Below are positions 1-10,171 of a DNA stretch of 64,000 nt, one piece after another. The stretch is taken from positions 248,001 through 312,000 of the forward strand of contig JAFEMH010000734.1 of NCBI GenBank assembly GCA_022495995.1, read 5' to 3'. This DNA is from Adenophora triphylla var. japonica (lineage: Eukaryota > Streptophyta > Magnoliopsida > Asterales > Campanulaceae). The notes beneath the pieces are model-generated. The model was not told where the DNA came from, ran no database searches, and saw nothing but the letters and a program-made list of their open reading frames with translations. Position numbers and translations under genes: made by a program. Within the stretch, counting starts at the first letter, position 1. Each line of letters starts with the position of its first letter.

Positions 1-296
1 GGGAGATAGGCAAATTCACAAAGCGTTGACAAAATTAGAGAGGTCAGCCGGCACTGGAATTCCAAGGTAAGGAGATTTGGATTAGGCTGAAAGGAAGGAA
101 AGAGTCCCACGGGGGAATGCAAAGGCTGCGAGGGTGTCGGGACCCTGACGGCTTGGGATATTGGGGAAGACTGAAAAGGGACAGTCTTTGGCAAAGGATC
201 ATAGGTGGATGGAGGAGGGCATTGGCTATAGGCTAGCTCTTCTTCCCTAGTCATCTGGTTACCCAAACCAGTACTGTTCTCTGTTGAATCGGACAT
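1..296 (-). CDS. E1 gag, N-terminal part (runs off the window)
   Basis: An ATG at 296-294 (minus strand) opens a frame with no stop for 98 codons to the window edge. The product starts MSDSTENSTGLG and is rich in Pro, Gln and Ser. It corresponds to the gag start of E6 (MADSQVSAGLG at 49996), and both ATGs lie about 1.5 to 1.7 kb from the primer site. In this superfamily the gag N-terminus is a low-complexity region ahead of the capsid-like domain, which would lie beyond the window. The start was chosen by the match to E6 and the open frame. Identity as gag is inference from the paired position and start motif; no capsid domain is visible here. Confidence 0.6.
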   Translation of the reverse strand, partial: MSDSTENSTGLGNQMTREEELAYSQCPPPSTYDPLPKTVPFQSSPISQAVRVPTPSQPLHSPVGLFPSFQPNPNLLTLEFQCRLTSLILSTLCEFAYL

Positions 297-2025
297 TCTG
301 ACTCTCTGGACTGACCAAACTGAGGATTCTGGCGAACTGTCTGAGAATTCTGCGCTAACAAGTCGCTGACCCGGTGTTCTCACCCACTTCTTTCTCGCTG
401 CGGGAAAGGGATAGGAAAGGTTTAGACTCGGGGTAGGTGTTTAGTCAAGGCTCGTGCAATATGCAAATTAGAATCTTCCAGTTTACTTAAAACAGTGTCT
501 TTTATTAATATCTATTTGGTTGGAAAAGGGAATTTGCCCTTCTTTTTCGCAACTACTCTAGATCCTGGATCAGTGGGTTCCGTCACTACGTCTATAAGCC
601 CCTCGTATTCCACCTGTATTTCGACCTCCCAGGGTGGACAGCCCCGGGCGAGGGTCCTATAGGGCACGCGGATCCCACCGACCGAGAGTAAAGAACGCTC
701 CTAACGGGTCTAGCGGGTCATAGGAACTTTCAACGCACGAGCGATGCGGATTATGGTCAAGGCAATACCGGGAAAGTCTCGTCTTTCTGCCTTGATTGGA
801 TTTCGGCAGAATTTCGCTTGAGCGAATGACGTTTTGACTTTCGGTAATGTCCGAGAAGATAATAGGCATGGGTCGGGCGGCAAAAGCCGGATGACACGAT
901 GTCACATTGAACTTCGTTGCATACGCCGGGCGTGAGTCAAAATCGAAGTCAATGCCGGTCGAGATCTTGCCAATTTTTCCTTGTCGGAATTTTGGCAGAG
1001 CTTCGCTTGAGCGAAAGATCTTTTGATTTGTTGGCAAAGACTCGGTCTCGACTCTTACGCATTCCGTGCGGGTCAAGGTCAAAGTCAATGTCGGAGTCAA
1101 GATCCTACCAATTTTTCCTTGTCGGAATTTTGGCAGAGTTCCGCTTGAGCGAAAATCTTGGCTTCCGTTATGAACTAAGGCTTGACCTTTACGAGGGTAT
1201 GCAACTGGGCTATATGACACGGACTAGACCAAAAACCAACCAAAAAGTCACGGTTTTTTGAAACGTGTGACACGGACTGTGCATTGGTCGACACTGGCTG
1301 CCATGGGGAGGTTGGAATGATTCCGTGCGCGCCCGGAGCATCGTAAGGTCAGTCCGTGATCGCACTGAACCACTCCGGGTTTGAAGGACGTGCGTGCAAA
1401 GTGTACATGATATATCAGGTGCGCGTAGTGTGCGGTCTCCTTAAAATGTTCCTTTTTGAGTTAAAACAGAGATTTTCATAAATGTGTTTTAAAGGAATGA
1501 TTTTCGGGACGGGAAAAATGCAACACGTAAGCACGTAAATTTTCTGGGAGCCCTGGGCCGCCATGGAGCCGAGTAGCCCCAAGCCGCTAGGACCGCCATT
1601 AACCATGATTTTTCCTGGTGGAATTGCCACTGAGGCCGCCCGGTCAGAATCCAAGGAGGATTGAGCCGTACGACTGCATGGATCAATTTTCCAGGTTCCA
1701 CTCCTTTGCTATTTTTTTCGGGTTGTTTCCCGTTCAAAGTATGCACAGATTCCAAGATGCAAATGATGCAATGCAAGGTAAAGAAAGCAAGCAAGATTAA
1801 TGAAATCAGCGACGGGAGTCTAACCCGCTCAAAGGGAAAAGCTTTCTTTTATTTTTTTTTCAAAATTTTTTTTTCGAAAAGGGATACTGGTACGTGGGAT
1901 TGTTAAACCACCGGTTATCCCAACTCCCAAATCAGGGAGTGATACAGGAAGGTTAAGTGGTTTCCACCTATATACCGAGTATCGATTTTTGTTTTGAAAA
2001 TAAAAGCTTTTCTCCTTTGGGATAT
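297..2025 (-). other. E1 untranslated leader between primer site and gag
   Basis: Non-coding leader of about 1.7 kb. A block containing GCAGAG(C/T)TTCGCTTGAGCGA recurs three times (near 810, 995 and 1130) in about 150- to 180-bp repeats. This repeat produces spurious ORFs on both strands at 657-1261. The part near 1200-1300 matches the E6 leader near 49060-49130 in reverse complement. Confidence 0.7.
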
Positions 2026-2043
2026 TCCCCAGCGGAGTCGCCA
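2026..2043 (-). other. E1 primer binding site (tRNA-Arg type)
   Basis: The minus strand reads TGGCGACTCCGCTGGGGA, identical to the sites at 48444 and 56993 in E6. From memory this complements the 3' end of a plant tRNA-Arg, the primer reported for Ogre elements. It lies three bases inside the LTR end at 2047. Confidence 0.85.
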
Positions 2044-2764
2044 AACTGTGAATGTGCGCCCCAAATTTCGTGTATTTGGAAATTCACGCGAGTTTGAAGA
2101 CATCCGGTTTAATTTGAAAAACGGAGTCGCCACGCCATTTTGATTACCTCAAAACTTTGAAAAAAAGGTTTTATGGGTTCGGAGGTTAAGTTACCCCTTG
2201 GGAAGAACGGATTGTCGTTCACCCAAGGTGCCCTTCACGGAGCAAGTCTCCCAAGATTTCATTAATCGTGCTTGCTTGCGTGCTTTCTTGTGTGCATGTG
2301 TTTGAAAATAGGGGGAGGGAATGTCCCAAGTTGTCTTCCGGACGTACAAACCATTTATTGGTTGTCGCTCGGGATTTCTTGGATTTTATGTATTCGGGAT
2401 TATGATCCCGTCCTCATATTGGACTTGTGATCATTGCATTCTTAACCTCGGGACTTTGCATGATCGAGAGAATGACTCCCTTTATAGTTAAAGATGAGGT
2501 TCTTTAGAAAAGGAGGGTCCTTAGCCCATCAATCCTACACTTTAAGACGGTCGAGCTCATATAGATGCTTCATACTCATCTTAAGTGATAATCGGAGATA
2601 TAGGGTCCAAGGTTGTCCCTTTCTAAAGAAATTATGAAACCTTTAATGGAAGGAACGATGTAAAGATAGGATCTTTTACACCGGTCCGTTCCAAGGTTGC
2701 TAATGGGGACATGGGGAAATGTATGTAAAAATGACATTTTTAGTGAAAAGATGACATTTTGGGG

Positions 2765-3190
2765 TTGCAAAGGATGCATTTGATTTAAAGAAAATGATCT
2801 TTAATTTGCAAAGGATGCATTTGATTTAAAGAAGTGATCTTTATTTGCAAAGGATGCATAAAGACATGATTTTTATGCAAAGGATGCATTTTTAATGAAG
2901 AAATTGGGATTTAATATGCAAAGGATGCATAAAGATTGCATTTTTGAAAGCATAGGATGCTAATTTAAGATAAAGATATGATCTTTAATGCAAAGGATGC
3001 TTGAAAAAGGGTTTCATGTGCAAAGGATGCATTTTCATCATAAAGATTGGATTTTTATATGCAAATGATGCATAAAGATGATATTTTTATGTAAAAATAG
3101 GGTTTTTAGGTGCAAAGGATGCACCTTTGATTCAAAAGATTACATCTTTAATGGCAAGGGATGCCTAATGCATGCAAAGGGGGAAAGGGG
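2765..3190. repeat. GCAAAGGATGCAT tandem array in E1 R/U5
   Basis: About ten degenerate copies of a roughly 30- to 40-bp unit centred on (AT)GCAAAGGATGCAT, alternating with AAAGAT(A/G)TGATCTTTA. Both motifs contain short inverted repeats (ATGCA/TGCAT; AAAGAT/ATCTTT). The array lies downstream of the LTR TATA box in the transcribed part of the LTR. Confidence 0.8.
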
Positions 3191-3504
3191 GGTATAAAGA
3201 TATGATCTTTAATCTACCAAGTCCCAAACAAGATAATAGCAATATATGAAATGCAATGAGCAATTAGAATCACATAGAGCAATTAGGATGCAAGTTTAGG
3301 GCGTGAGAGGTTACCAATGGCTTCCTCTTCTTCTTTGGATGGAGCTAGGTGGAAAGGTTGATCTTGGGATCTTCAAGGAGGAGGGAGGTGGCTTCTTGGC
3401 CTTCTTCTTCACCTTCTTGGACTTCCACAGCCTCTTCGGGAGTGTATTTCACGTATTATGTGTGATGTTGTTGATATTGTTCTTAAAATGGGTAGAGGAG
3501 GGCT

Positions 3505-3512
3505 CTATTTAT
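3505..3512 (-). promoter_or_regulatory. E1 LTR TATA box
   Basis: The minus strand reads CTATAAATAG, about 305 bases from the LTR start. The same TATAAATA core occurs in the LTRs of E2, E3, E5 and E6. Confidence 0.65.
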
Positions 3513-3817
3513 AGGCAGTCTGGATAAGGCCAATGAAGCCGTGCGGCCAGAGACCCTTGGCTAATGCAGCCGTGCGGCATTATCCCTTGTGACTCAGCAT
3601 GTTTCTAGAACCATGCAAGGTGGCAAATTCTAGAACATTTCCTAATTAAGAAAAACGTGTTTCTTAATTAGGAAGCTTCCCCTTCAGCCCTTATTTGTTT
3701 TGGAACATTTTCGGAATATTTCTGGAACACTAGGAAGTTCCGGGAAATTACCGGGAAACTTACCGAAATTGTCGAGAAATTTAACCGGAAGGCATGAGCC
3801 AGATTTGGGTACTTACA

Positions 3818-4071
3818 ATTATGTGATCTACAGAGGAACAAAAGTAGGAATTTTCAATAAATGGGAAACAGTGGCAAAACACATACAGTGCTTGAACCCA
3901 ATTTATAAGGGTTTCTACAGTTTTAATGAAGCCATCCACAGTGCTCGGGATTATTTTGGAACACAACAGTTCTTTATTGAACCAGAAGAAGTTAAATCTT
4001 TTTCTACTGTAATCCAAGAAAATCCAGACCATATTATAAAAGCACAGGAAGATTTGATTGCAAATCTTTAA
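3818..4071 (+). pseudogene. Endogenous caulimovirid: viroplasmin-type domain fragment
   Basis: About 84 codons of virus-like sequence follow directly on the E1 LTR end. The peptide has the pattern of the caulimovirus viroplasmin / RNase H1 N-terminal fold: YVIYRGTKVGIFNKWE near the start, then a Lys-Gly-Phe-Tyr segment and FNEAIHSARDYF. In caulimoviruses this domain sits in the inclusion-body/transactivator protein. Everything upstream was lost to, or lies beyond, the E1 insertion; the apparent ATG at 3700 is inside the LTR and is not the viral start. The frame ends at TAA (4069-4071), then one codon, then TAG (4075-4077), and the next ORF follows in the same frame. That could be one protein broken by two stops or two adjacent viral ORFs. 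I cannot decide which. Confidence 0.7.
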
Positions 4072-4077
4072 AAATAG

Positions 4078-5052
4078 GTGATGAACAAAAGAAAGGCTCC
4101 ACAAATTACCCAACAGTTACAAATTGAAAATAACATGCTAAAACAGCAAATAACAGTTTTAGAAGAAAACATAAAAAAGTTACATGAGACAGGAAAAACT
4201 GAAAAAGAAAGCAATAGAAGTTTTGACAGTTTTAAAGCTAGAGTATTGGATCTCCCATGGAGACAGACTCTTCAACCAGCTTTAGACAGATTTGAAGAAT
4301 TAGATCAAATTATATCTGACAGAATTTGTGCAGGATTTCCCAAAATCTTGTATGAATTACAACAGAAAATTGTTCAAATGGTGTTTAAAGAAATAAATTA
4401 CAGGGGAATAAAAATTACAGAAAGGATCAATAGTAGGGGAGAAGATACAGGTGTTCTTCTATTACAGATTGATCTATTTAAGACAGATATGCCCCCAGAT
4501 TTGATATCTCAGTTTTACCATTATGGTATGATTGATTATATCAAGTTTCGGCTAACCCCCACTACAGAAAAAATTTTAAACAGCTTTAGGGAGAAATTCA
4601 CAATGGTGGCCGGGAATATTGCTTTACAGTCTTATCCACATGAGGTAGGATGCAAAATTTTTGCTTTCTTTTCGGAAATGGATGCATACACATACAGACC
4701 AGCCAGGAAAAGGATCTTCATCAGCAACAGACCTGATGATCAAGAATTGTTAGAGATGGCAGTCAAGATCGAAGACAACATTGACTTCTCGAGCCTTTTC
4801 TGGATACATGAAAGAAATGAAGACAAGACAGCTTTTTACAACAAGTTCATTACAGATCAACAGAAAACCCCAGAACTTCCGAGGTATTTCCCATGGTTCC
4901 ACTACAAGTTAACGGCGGAAGGACATTATACACAGGTCTGGGCAAAAACAAATTGGGACATGCTTCTTCCCTTCATTGGGGAAGCGGACAAATTAGAATT
5001 ACAGCACATCAGAGACAAAGAAGAAGACACAGAGCAAGACAAAGAAGAATAG
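4078..5052 (+). CDS. Endogenous caulimovirid ORF, 324 aa, coiled-coil start
   Basis: An uninterrupted 324-codon ORF begins ATG ATG at 4078. Residues 8-45 look like a coiled coil (QLQIENNMLKQQITVLEENI), followed by a long alpha/beta-like region with no motif I can name and an acidic, lysine-rich tail. No RT, protease or movement-protein motif is visible. It lies between a viroplasmin-type domain and a pregenomic-type promoter, the place of ORF VI in caulimoviruses, so the rest of an inclusion-body/transactivator-like protein is the best guess. Base use (A-rich, few CpG) differs from the flanking gypsy DNA. The open length is notable in otherwise decayed surroundings. Function is inference from position. 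Confidence 0.55.
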   Translation: MMNKRKAPQITQQLQIENNMLKQQITVLEENIKKLHETGKTEKESNRSFDSFKARVLDLPWRQTLQPALDRFEELDQIISDRICAGFPKILYELQQKIVQMVFKEINYRGIKITERINSRGEDTGVLLLQIDLFKTDMPPDLISQFYHYGMIDYIKFRLTPTTEKILNSFREKFTMVAGNIALQSYPHEVGCKIFAFFSEMDAYTYRPARKRIFISNRPDDQELLEMAVKIEDNIDFSSLFWIHERNEDKTAFYNKFITDQQKTPELPRYFPWFHYKLTAEGHYTQVWAKTNWDMLLPFIGEADKLELQHIRDKEEDTEQDKEE

Positions 5053-5144
5053 GCATACTAGCCAAGTCGTATAATCTTTTGTCTTTTGTAAAATAGTTTA
5101 GGTAACCAGTATTAATACTGGCTCTATAGGTTATTGTAGAGGGC

Positions 5145-5200
5145 TATAAAAAAACCCTCCTCCTCTTCATTTGTAAATACGAGCAAAAACTGAGAAATAA
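5145..5200 (+). promoter_or_regulatory. Caulimovirid pregenomic-type promoter and poly(A) signal
   Basis: A TATA box (GGCTATAAAAAAACC, TATAAA at 5145-5150) is followed about 45 bases later by an AATAA-type poly(A) signal (GAGAAATAAGAATC, near 5195-5200). TATA box and poly(A) signal so close together, just downstream of the last viral ORF, is the layout of a terminally redundant pararetroviral transcript. Confidence 0.6.
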
Positions 5201-5292
5201 GAATCATTTGCTTTCATCCAATCCATGGCAGCTTAAACACTTTTCCGACCCCTTAGTCCTATTACTTAAATTTCTTTTATACCTTCTGCACT

Positions 5293-5305
5293 TCATATTA
5301 GAGCC
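5293..5305 (+). other. Candidate decayed tRNA-Met primer site of the caulimovirid
   Basis: TCATATTAGAGCC matches 10 of 13 bases of the usual initiator-tRNA-Met site TGGTATCAGAGCC; the differences are G-to-A and C-to-T changes. It lies about 145 bases beyond the TATA box, short for a caulimovirid leader, so the call is weak. Confidence 0.3.
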
Positions 5306-5330
5306 CTTACATAAATAAATAAAAAAAAGA

Positions 5331-5930
5331 GAGAGTGTTTCATTTCTACTCCGCTGTACAATCTCTGAAGAAATATCACTATACCTCCTCAGTCTCTTTG
5401 TAAGTATTCATCATCTTCCTCCTTCGTCTAGTTACAAAAATATTTTAAATATTATGTGTGTTCTTTTTGTGTTTGCTTTATGTTTTAACTTTTTGTCCGT
5501 TAAATATAAATTAATGGTTAAAATTAATATTTGTTTATACTTAATGTTCATCAAATGTAAATTATTTGTTAAAACTACGAGATATGTTTAAATTAGTAGT
5601 GGTTTAACGGAAACCCGAAAAATCCGCCGAAAAATCCGCCATACCCCCCTTTAAAAAAAAAAAAAAAAAAAAAAAAGAGAGTGTTTCATTTCTACTCCAT
5701 TTGTACAATCTACGAAGAAATATCACTATACCTCCTCAGTCTCTTTGTAAGTATTCATCATCTTCCTCCTTCGTCTAGTTACAAAAATATTTTAAATATT
5801 ATGTGTGTTCTTTTGTGTTTGCTTTATGTTTTAACTTTTTGTCCGTTAAATATAAATTAATGGTTAAAATTAATATTTGTTTATACTTAATGTTCATCAA
5901 ATGTAAATTATTTGTTAAAACTACGAGATA
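5331..5930. repeat. 254-bp direct repeat with A-tracts
   Basis: Two nearly identical copies lie at 5331-5584 and 5677-5930 (offset 346). Each is preceded by an A-run (about 8 A in the first, 24 in the second) leading into GAGAGTGTTTCATTTCTACTCC. The 92-bp spacer contains a repeated AAAATCCGCC. I do not recognise a family and see no coding potential. The 44 bases from 5931 to the E2 LTR are unassigned. Confidence 0.8.
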
Positions 5931-5974
5931 ATATATTGAATAAAGCAATACACTTCTCCAAGGATCAAGGGTCA

Positions 5975-6685
5975 TGATGATGTCAAAAACGTCTAACCAA
6001 CCCAAATTCAGCGGCTAGGTTGTATCATTCATGCTTGAATAGCTTGAAAAAATGAGCAAAAACGTAAATTAAGTCGGGGCTTCAGCAGCGAATGCCCACC
6101 GGTGTGATAGTAAATAGTAAGTATTTGTGTTTATAAGATCAAATCAATTGACAATAGTTTATAGTCAAATAATTCATTATCAGAAAATTGTGATTTATGG
6201 CTGATATTTATAGGTGTAGGAGATAGTGTCCTCTATTGGATAGAAAGTTAGGAGAGATAAGGAGTCAAATAATACTCAGATCTTAATTTCATGATGTCCT
6301 TATTGCAGTAGGATTAGAAGCTCTTTATGTACGTATGCCTAGTAGGCCTGCTCCTCGACATAGTGTGCTGGTCTGTATAGTGTTATGCCGGGTAAAAGTG
6401 ATGTCTAAGGATAGGGAAAGTCATTCCCCTTATAAATGCAGCTCAGTTATGGATATTGCCTCTGATAGTCATAGATAGATCAGTTATCCGGCCATCCTAG
6501 TCATAAGGCTATTTCACTATGTCTAGGTCGATATAGTGTTTTATAACGAGGAGAGTAACACGAGCATAATTAGGGAAGCCCATTCCCTATTTCGTATTTA
6601 GGACTTATACATATTTTCATTGGGCTCAATCCATTGGGCCTTACCCATTTTATAGCCCACGGTCGTTCCCGATTTATATCGTTCA
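5975..6685 (-). repeat. E2 3' LTR
   Basis: 711 bp, pairing with 29176-29880. On the minus strand it starts TGAACGATATAAATCGGG and ends ...CATCATCA. A polypurine tract (minus strand AAGTCGGGGGCTAT) lies immediately before it at about 6686-6699. A TATAAATA box on the minus strand is at 6212-6205. Confidence 0.9.
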
Positions 6686-6899
6686 ATAGCCCCCGACTTC
6701 CTAGCTCGGATATGCCGAAAAGGAAGTGTAGCACGTCCTCGTTTTTATGAATACGTAGGGGCTTTCTCAAATTACGAGGTAGTTCAATCATTTATATTAT
6801 TGACGAGACATTCGACTTGGAAATATGCAAAGGCATTAAATTTGGAGAGTGGGAAAACATGCAACCCATTTTTTCGACACGTACCCATTTGGATCCGGG

Positions 6900-6907
6900 T
6901 ATAAAAG
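6900..6907 (+). promoter_or_regulatory. E2 antisense-ORF TATA box
   Basis: GGGTATAAAAGGTC lies on the plus strand, opposite to pol, about 300 bases before the first ATG of the accessory unit. A plausible leader intron follows (donor CAG|GTATAA at 7064, acceptor TTCCTAG at 7195, ATG at 7198). Confidence 0.6.
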
Positions 6908-7195
6908 GTCAAATCCTCCTCAATTTCAATCTTTTATCAATGTTGAGACTTGAGAAGAACTTATAAGGTGCAATTTACTTGGAGCTTTCTTGACTTCGTT
7001 TGCTTAATTTCAAGGATTTGTGCTCAAATCTTCAGGCATTTCCTTCATTAAAGACTAAATCAGGTATAATTTCTTCCCCAAATTACTTTTTTCCTTTAAA
7101 TTTTTGGGTTTTGCGTTTAGTAGGTTCTAGAACCGCCATTGTTGTTGTTTCTTGAAGCTTTTCTTAAGTTTTTTTTGTGATTTCCTTGTTCCTAG

Positions 7196-8712
7196 TCATG
7201 GCAAGAACGTGGAGGAGTAACCCGAATGCCTTATATTGTTATCACACCCAAAACATTCGGATTTTACCATCGTATTGATGGCCCATGGATGATGGTGAGT
7301 TTGAATGAGATTGGGGAGATTTGGACGAATTATCAAATACCTAGGACCGACGTTGCTTATCCTATTCAGTTTAGGATTGACCGTCTTAATGTAGACTCCC
7401 CCAATGTTGTGGTGTTCCAAGCTTGGACAAAAATTCTCAATCATATCAATTTGTACTACTTGAAGGCCAATCATTTGGAGCGTCCACTGTTAGGTGAGAA
7501 TCCCTCCTAGACATCGATGAACAAGACGGGGAGGGATACTTCCTCATCCTCGTTATTAACTATGCCTTTGTCCAAAACTGATTCCGTTATTTATTCTGCA
7601 GATATGTCGAGAAGAGGTCAAGGTTCTGCCTGTCCTTCAACTGGTCCTTCCTCATCTGGGAATATCGTGGATGCTTTTGCAGTGGGGGCTCGTGTTGGTG
7701 GTCGTTTCAGAGGCTATGGTAGGTCCCAAAGGGGTAGATCAGGCACTCCTAGGCCTAGGCAACTTAGAGTCAGGGAACCCATGATTCAGGAGTTAAACGC
7801 CAATTTTGGAGTGTCTATGAATGAATACCGCCAAACTTATGTCCCCGATGCACCTACCCATGATAAGGATGCCTTGAAGGATTTTTTATACAATTTGAAC
7901 CGCGTTTCATTTTTCTATAATCAATTTCAACTAGGTCTCCGTCTTCCCATTGACTTGTTTATTTGTAAATTTTTAAAGAACATGCTGGCTGTCCCCGCTA
8001 TGATAGGAGCCAATGTCGTGAGGAAGTTGACCGACTTTATAGTCTTATGCCGTAGTCTCGGTTTTGATCCCTGCCATTCCGCTTTCCATAGGTTTTTCTT
8101 GGTGAGTTATATGGAGGACACCCGCATCATAGTGGTGAGGAGTGACCCTAATCGTCCTAAGTCATATATCCAGTGTCGAGCAAGGTATCAGGCTGGAACA
8201 ACTATGTTATACAAGTGGAGAGTAGGCAAGGCTTGGAGTTCGCTGCTCCCTCTAGGTTTCCTTCTGTGCCTTAGCAAGTTTGGAGGCCTGAATGTAGTAA
8301 CCGTCTAGTAGAGAGGTTGCAACAGTTTGCCCAGGTAGGGACTCTGTGTTGGTCAAGTTTGGAAACTGAGCAGAGATATTATGTACAGGCCGGAATTATG
8401 CCTGGACCTTTGGACTGGCTGATGCCCCTCGTCCCCGTCACTAGGGAAAACTGTTATCCTATCTGGAGGGTTCATCCAGGTCTTGTATTCCACTTCCAGT
8501 GTGACATCTGTAAGTTATATGAGAACTTTTGTCTATCTGAGGATGACGTGCCCGACTGTAATTTTCTTCCTCACGTATTTAACACTTGCATTTCATATAT
8601 CATAATTTCTTTATTCCTCATCGTCGTCTTTACTGACTGTATTTTTTCCTCCTTTTCAGATCTCACCGAGGAACAAATTAAACAAATGGAGGATGATGTT
8701 TTCTATCCCTAA
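7196..8712 (+). pseudogene. E2 antisense ORF, N-terminal part, 'putative gypsy-type transposon' domain
   Basis: Antisense accessory gene of a Tat-group element. ATG at 7198 begins MARTWRSNPNA but shifts frame within 30 bases. The long frame then runs 7226-8308 with one stop (7508-7510) and shifts again near 8260 into 8317-8712. Residues encoded at about 7890-8110 (FYNQFQLGLRLPIDLFICKF, then a Phe-rich segment with LCRSLGFDP) fit the domain annotated in plants as transposase (putative) gypsy type; despite that name no transposase activity is established. A Gly/Arg-rich stretch (about 7690-7770) precedes it. A further intron probably ends at CAG 8657-8659. The part from 8320 is closely related to E4 at 38611. 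Role in the element is unknown. Confidence 0.75.
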
Positions 8713-10171
8713 GCTCTAATGAAATTGAAGAGGAGGATGTCTAGGTCCTCGGCTAAGAGCAAGAGAAGGGAGGATGCCATTGCTCGTCAGACTGTCCTGT
8801 CTACCAAGGAGGCTGGGGCCTTGCCCCTAAAACCAGTTGGGGGAGCAGGAGCACCCATAGAGGATGAACATGACGGGCAGAAGGCCTAGGATGGCGATGA
8901 GCAAGGATCCTAAGAGATGACCCACGATGCTGGGAGGATATAAGGCAGGCCGATTTGGAAGAAACCGAGGAACTGGAAATCGAGCAGAGGACCCCAGGTC
9001 AAAAAAGACCAAGAGTGGAAGTCGTGATAGAGGAGCCCTCCTCTAAGAGGATTACTACTGGTCCCTCTTCGTCTGAGGATAGTTCCAGGCATGTCAAAAC
9101 TTATGCCGAGGCTGAGTAGGTGGCCAATGAAATGTACATGCCCCCTCCAATCAAAGGCCTAGATGTGCTTGCCCGCAATGGCCCAAAGCTGAAGCTGGGA
9201 TGCTCTGTCATCCACCGGGAAATGGACAATGATCTCCTTCACCATTTCCTTGATATTAAGCCAAGCAGGGAGCACTTACCCAATAGGAAGGGTCTCATTC
9301 TCAGTGAGGTAAGCCTTGTCGTTATATTGCAATCATCTCCTCGACATAACACTTATAATTTTTTAATAATCATTTTTTCTTTTTGTGCAGCTTTCCATGG
9401 TCACGGCCTATGAGGCCATCAAAAGCAAAGTCACCGACGAGTTCAAACAGAAGCTTGAGAGGCATGTTGAAAAGGATAAGGCCAACTTGAGAAAGGCCAT
9501 GGAGCTCCTGAAGTCTTTGAGGGGGGAGGCAGATGCCCAGAAAGGTGCTAAGGCAGAAGCCGTGGAGGCAGAGAGTGCGGCCAAGGAGGTTCTGACTAGA
9601 GCCGAGGAGGCAAATAAGTCCATCTAATAGGACTTTGAGAGATAAGTGGCCGAGCTAAAAAAGAATGCCGAGGACGATGATGCCCTGTATAAATTGTTAG
9701 AGTCCATCATTCATCCAAGGAAGCTGATGCCATTGCCTAGTACAAGACCAGCTCGACATTCAAATAAGCTCTGGCAGAGAAGATGGCCACTATGTACTCC
9801 GATGGCTATCTTCATTTAGCCAGAAGAGCCAAGGTGGACCCAACTCTAAATGCCGACTTGGGGATGCTTACCCGTCTTATTTGCCAAGATTCATATGACG
9901 ACCTTGCCCGCTCCGGCCATTCCCTGGTGCCTTATTCAGAGAACACCCTTAAGGTTATAGCTGCTCAGGATACATGCCCGTGAAGGCCGTCTAGCTTGGG
10001 TCCCTCCTCCAGTTGACCCTCAAAATATAAATATACTGATTAAGAAGATCCAAAATGAGGAATCTTTGGGCGACGAGGAGGAGTAAGTAGAGGAAGATCA
10101 AGCCTGGCAGGTCACCATCCTAGAAGCTGAAGTCGAGCAGGATGATCTGTTTAGAGACGGGGACCAACCTT
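8713..10171 (+). pseudogene. E2 antisense ORF, C-terminal coiled-coil part
   Basis: Continuation of the accessory gene with several stops and shifts. Exon pieces are 9120-9308 and 9391-9627, joined across an 82-bp intron (GAG|GTAAGC at 9309, TTTTGTGCAG at 9390); E4 has an intron at the same place (about 39396-39483). The second piece is a charged Ala/Lys/Glu coiled coil (KLERHVEKDKANLRKAMELL). A third piece at 9783-9983 (SDGYLHLARRAKVDPTLNAD) is strongly conserved in E4 at 39884. A nuclear or gag-interacting role is possible but unproven. The unit ends about 10170 with an acidic tail. Confidence 0.75.

Larger units (their letters stand above)
1..3817 (-). mobile_element. E1: Ogre-like Ty3/gypsy LTR retrotransposon, 5' part only
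   Basis: Read on the minus strand this holds a complete 5' LTR (3817 to 2047), a primer binding site (2043-2026), a long leader and the start of gag running off the window edge. The stretch at about 552-680 matches, in reverse complement, the leader of E6 at about 49600-49760, so both belong to one superfamily with opposite orientation. The LTR begins TGTAAGTACCC on the minus strand, like E3 (TGTAAGTACCCC) and E6 (TGTGAGTACCCC). Ogre/Tat assignment is by LTR start, primer site and gag similarity to E6. The 3' part lies outside the window, so the target duplication cannot be checked. Confidence 0.85.
2047..3817 (-). repeat. E1 5' LTR
   Basis: 1771 bp with TG...CA ends on the minus strand (TGTAAGTACCC at 3817, ...TTCACA at 2047). 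It abuts the primer site on one side and viral sequence on the other. It holds a TATA box at 3512-3505, two GCCGTGCGGC near-palindromes just upstream of it (3538-3547, 3569-3578), a GCAAAGGATGCAT repeat array, and a copy of the first ten primer-site bases at 2132-2123. Confidence 0.85.

Noticed and set aside
657..1261. Overlapping ORFs on both strands in the E1 leader
   Set aside because: Product of the triplicated leader repeat; not conserved as protein in E6.
2026..2043. tRNA gene at the TGGCGACTCC site
   Set aside because: Only 18 bases match a tRNA 3' end and they sit beside an LTR; it is a primer binding site.
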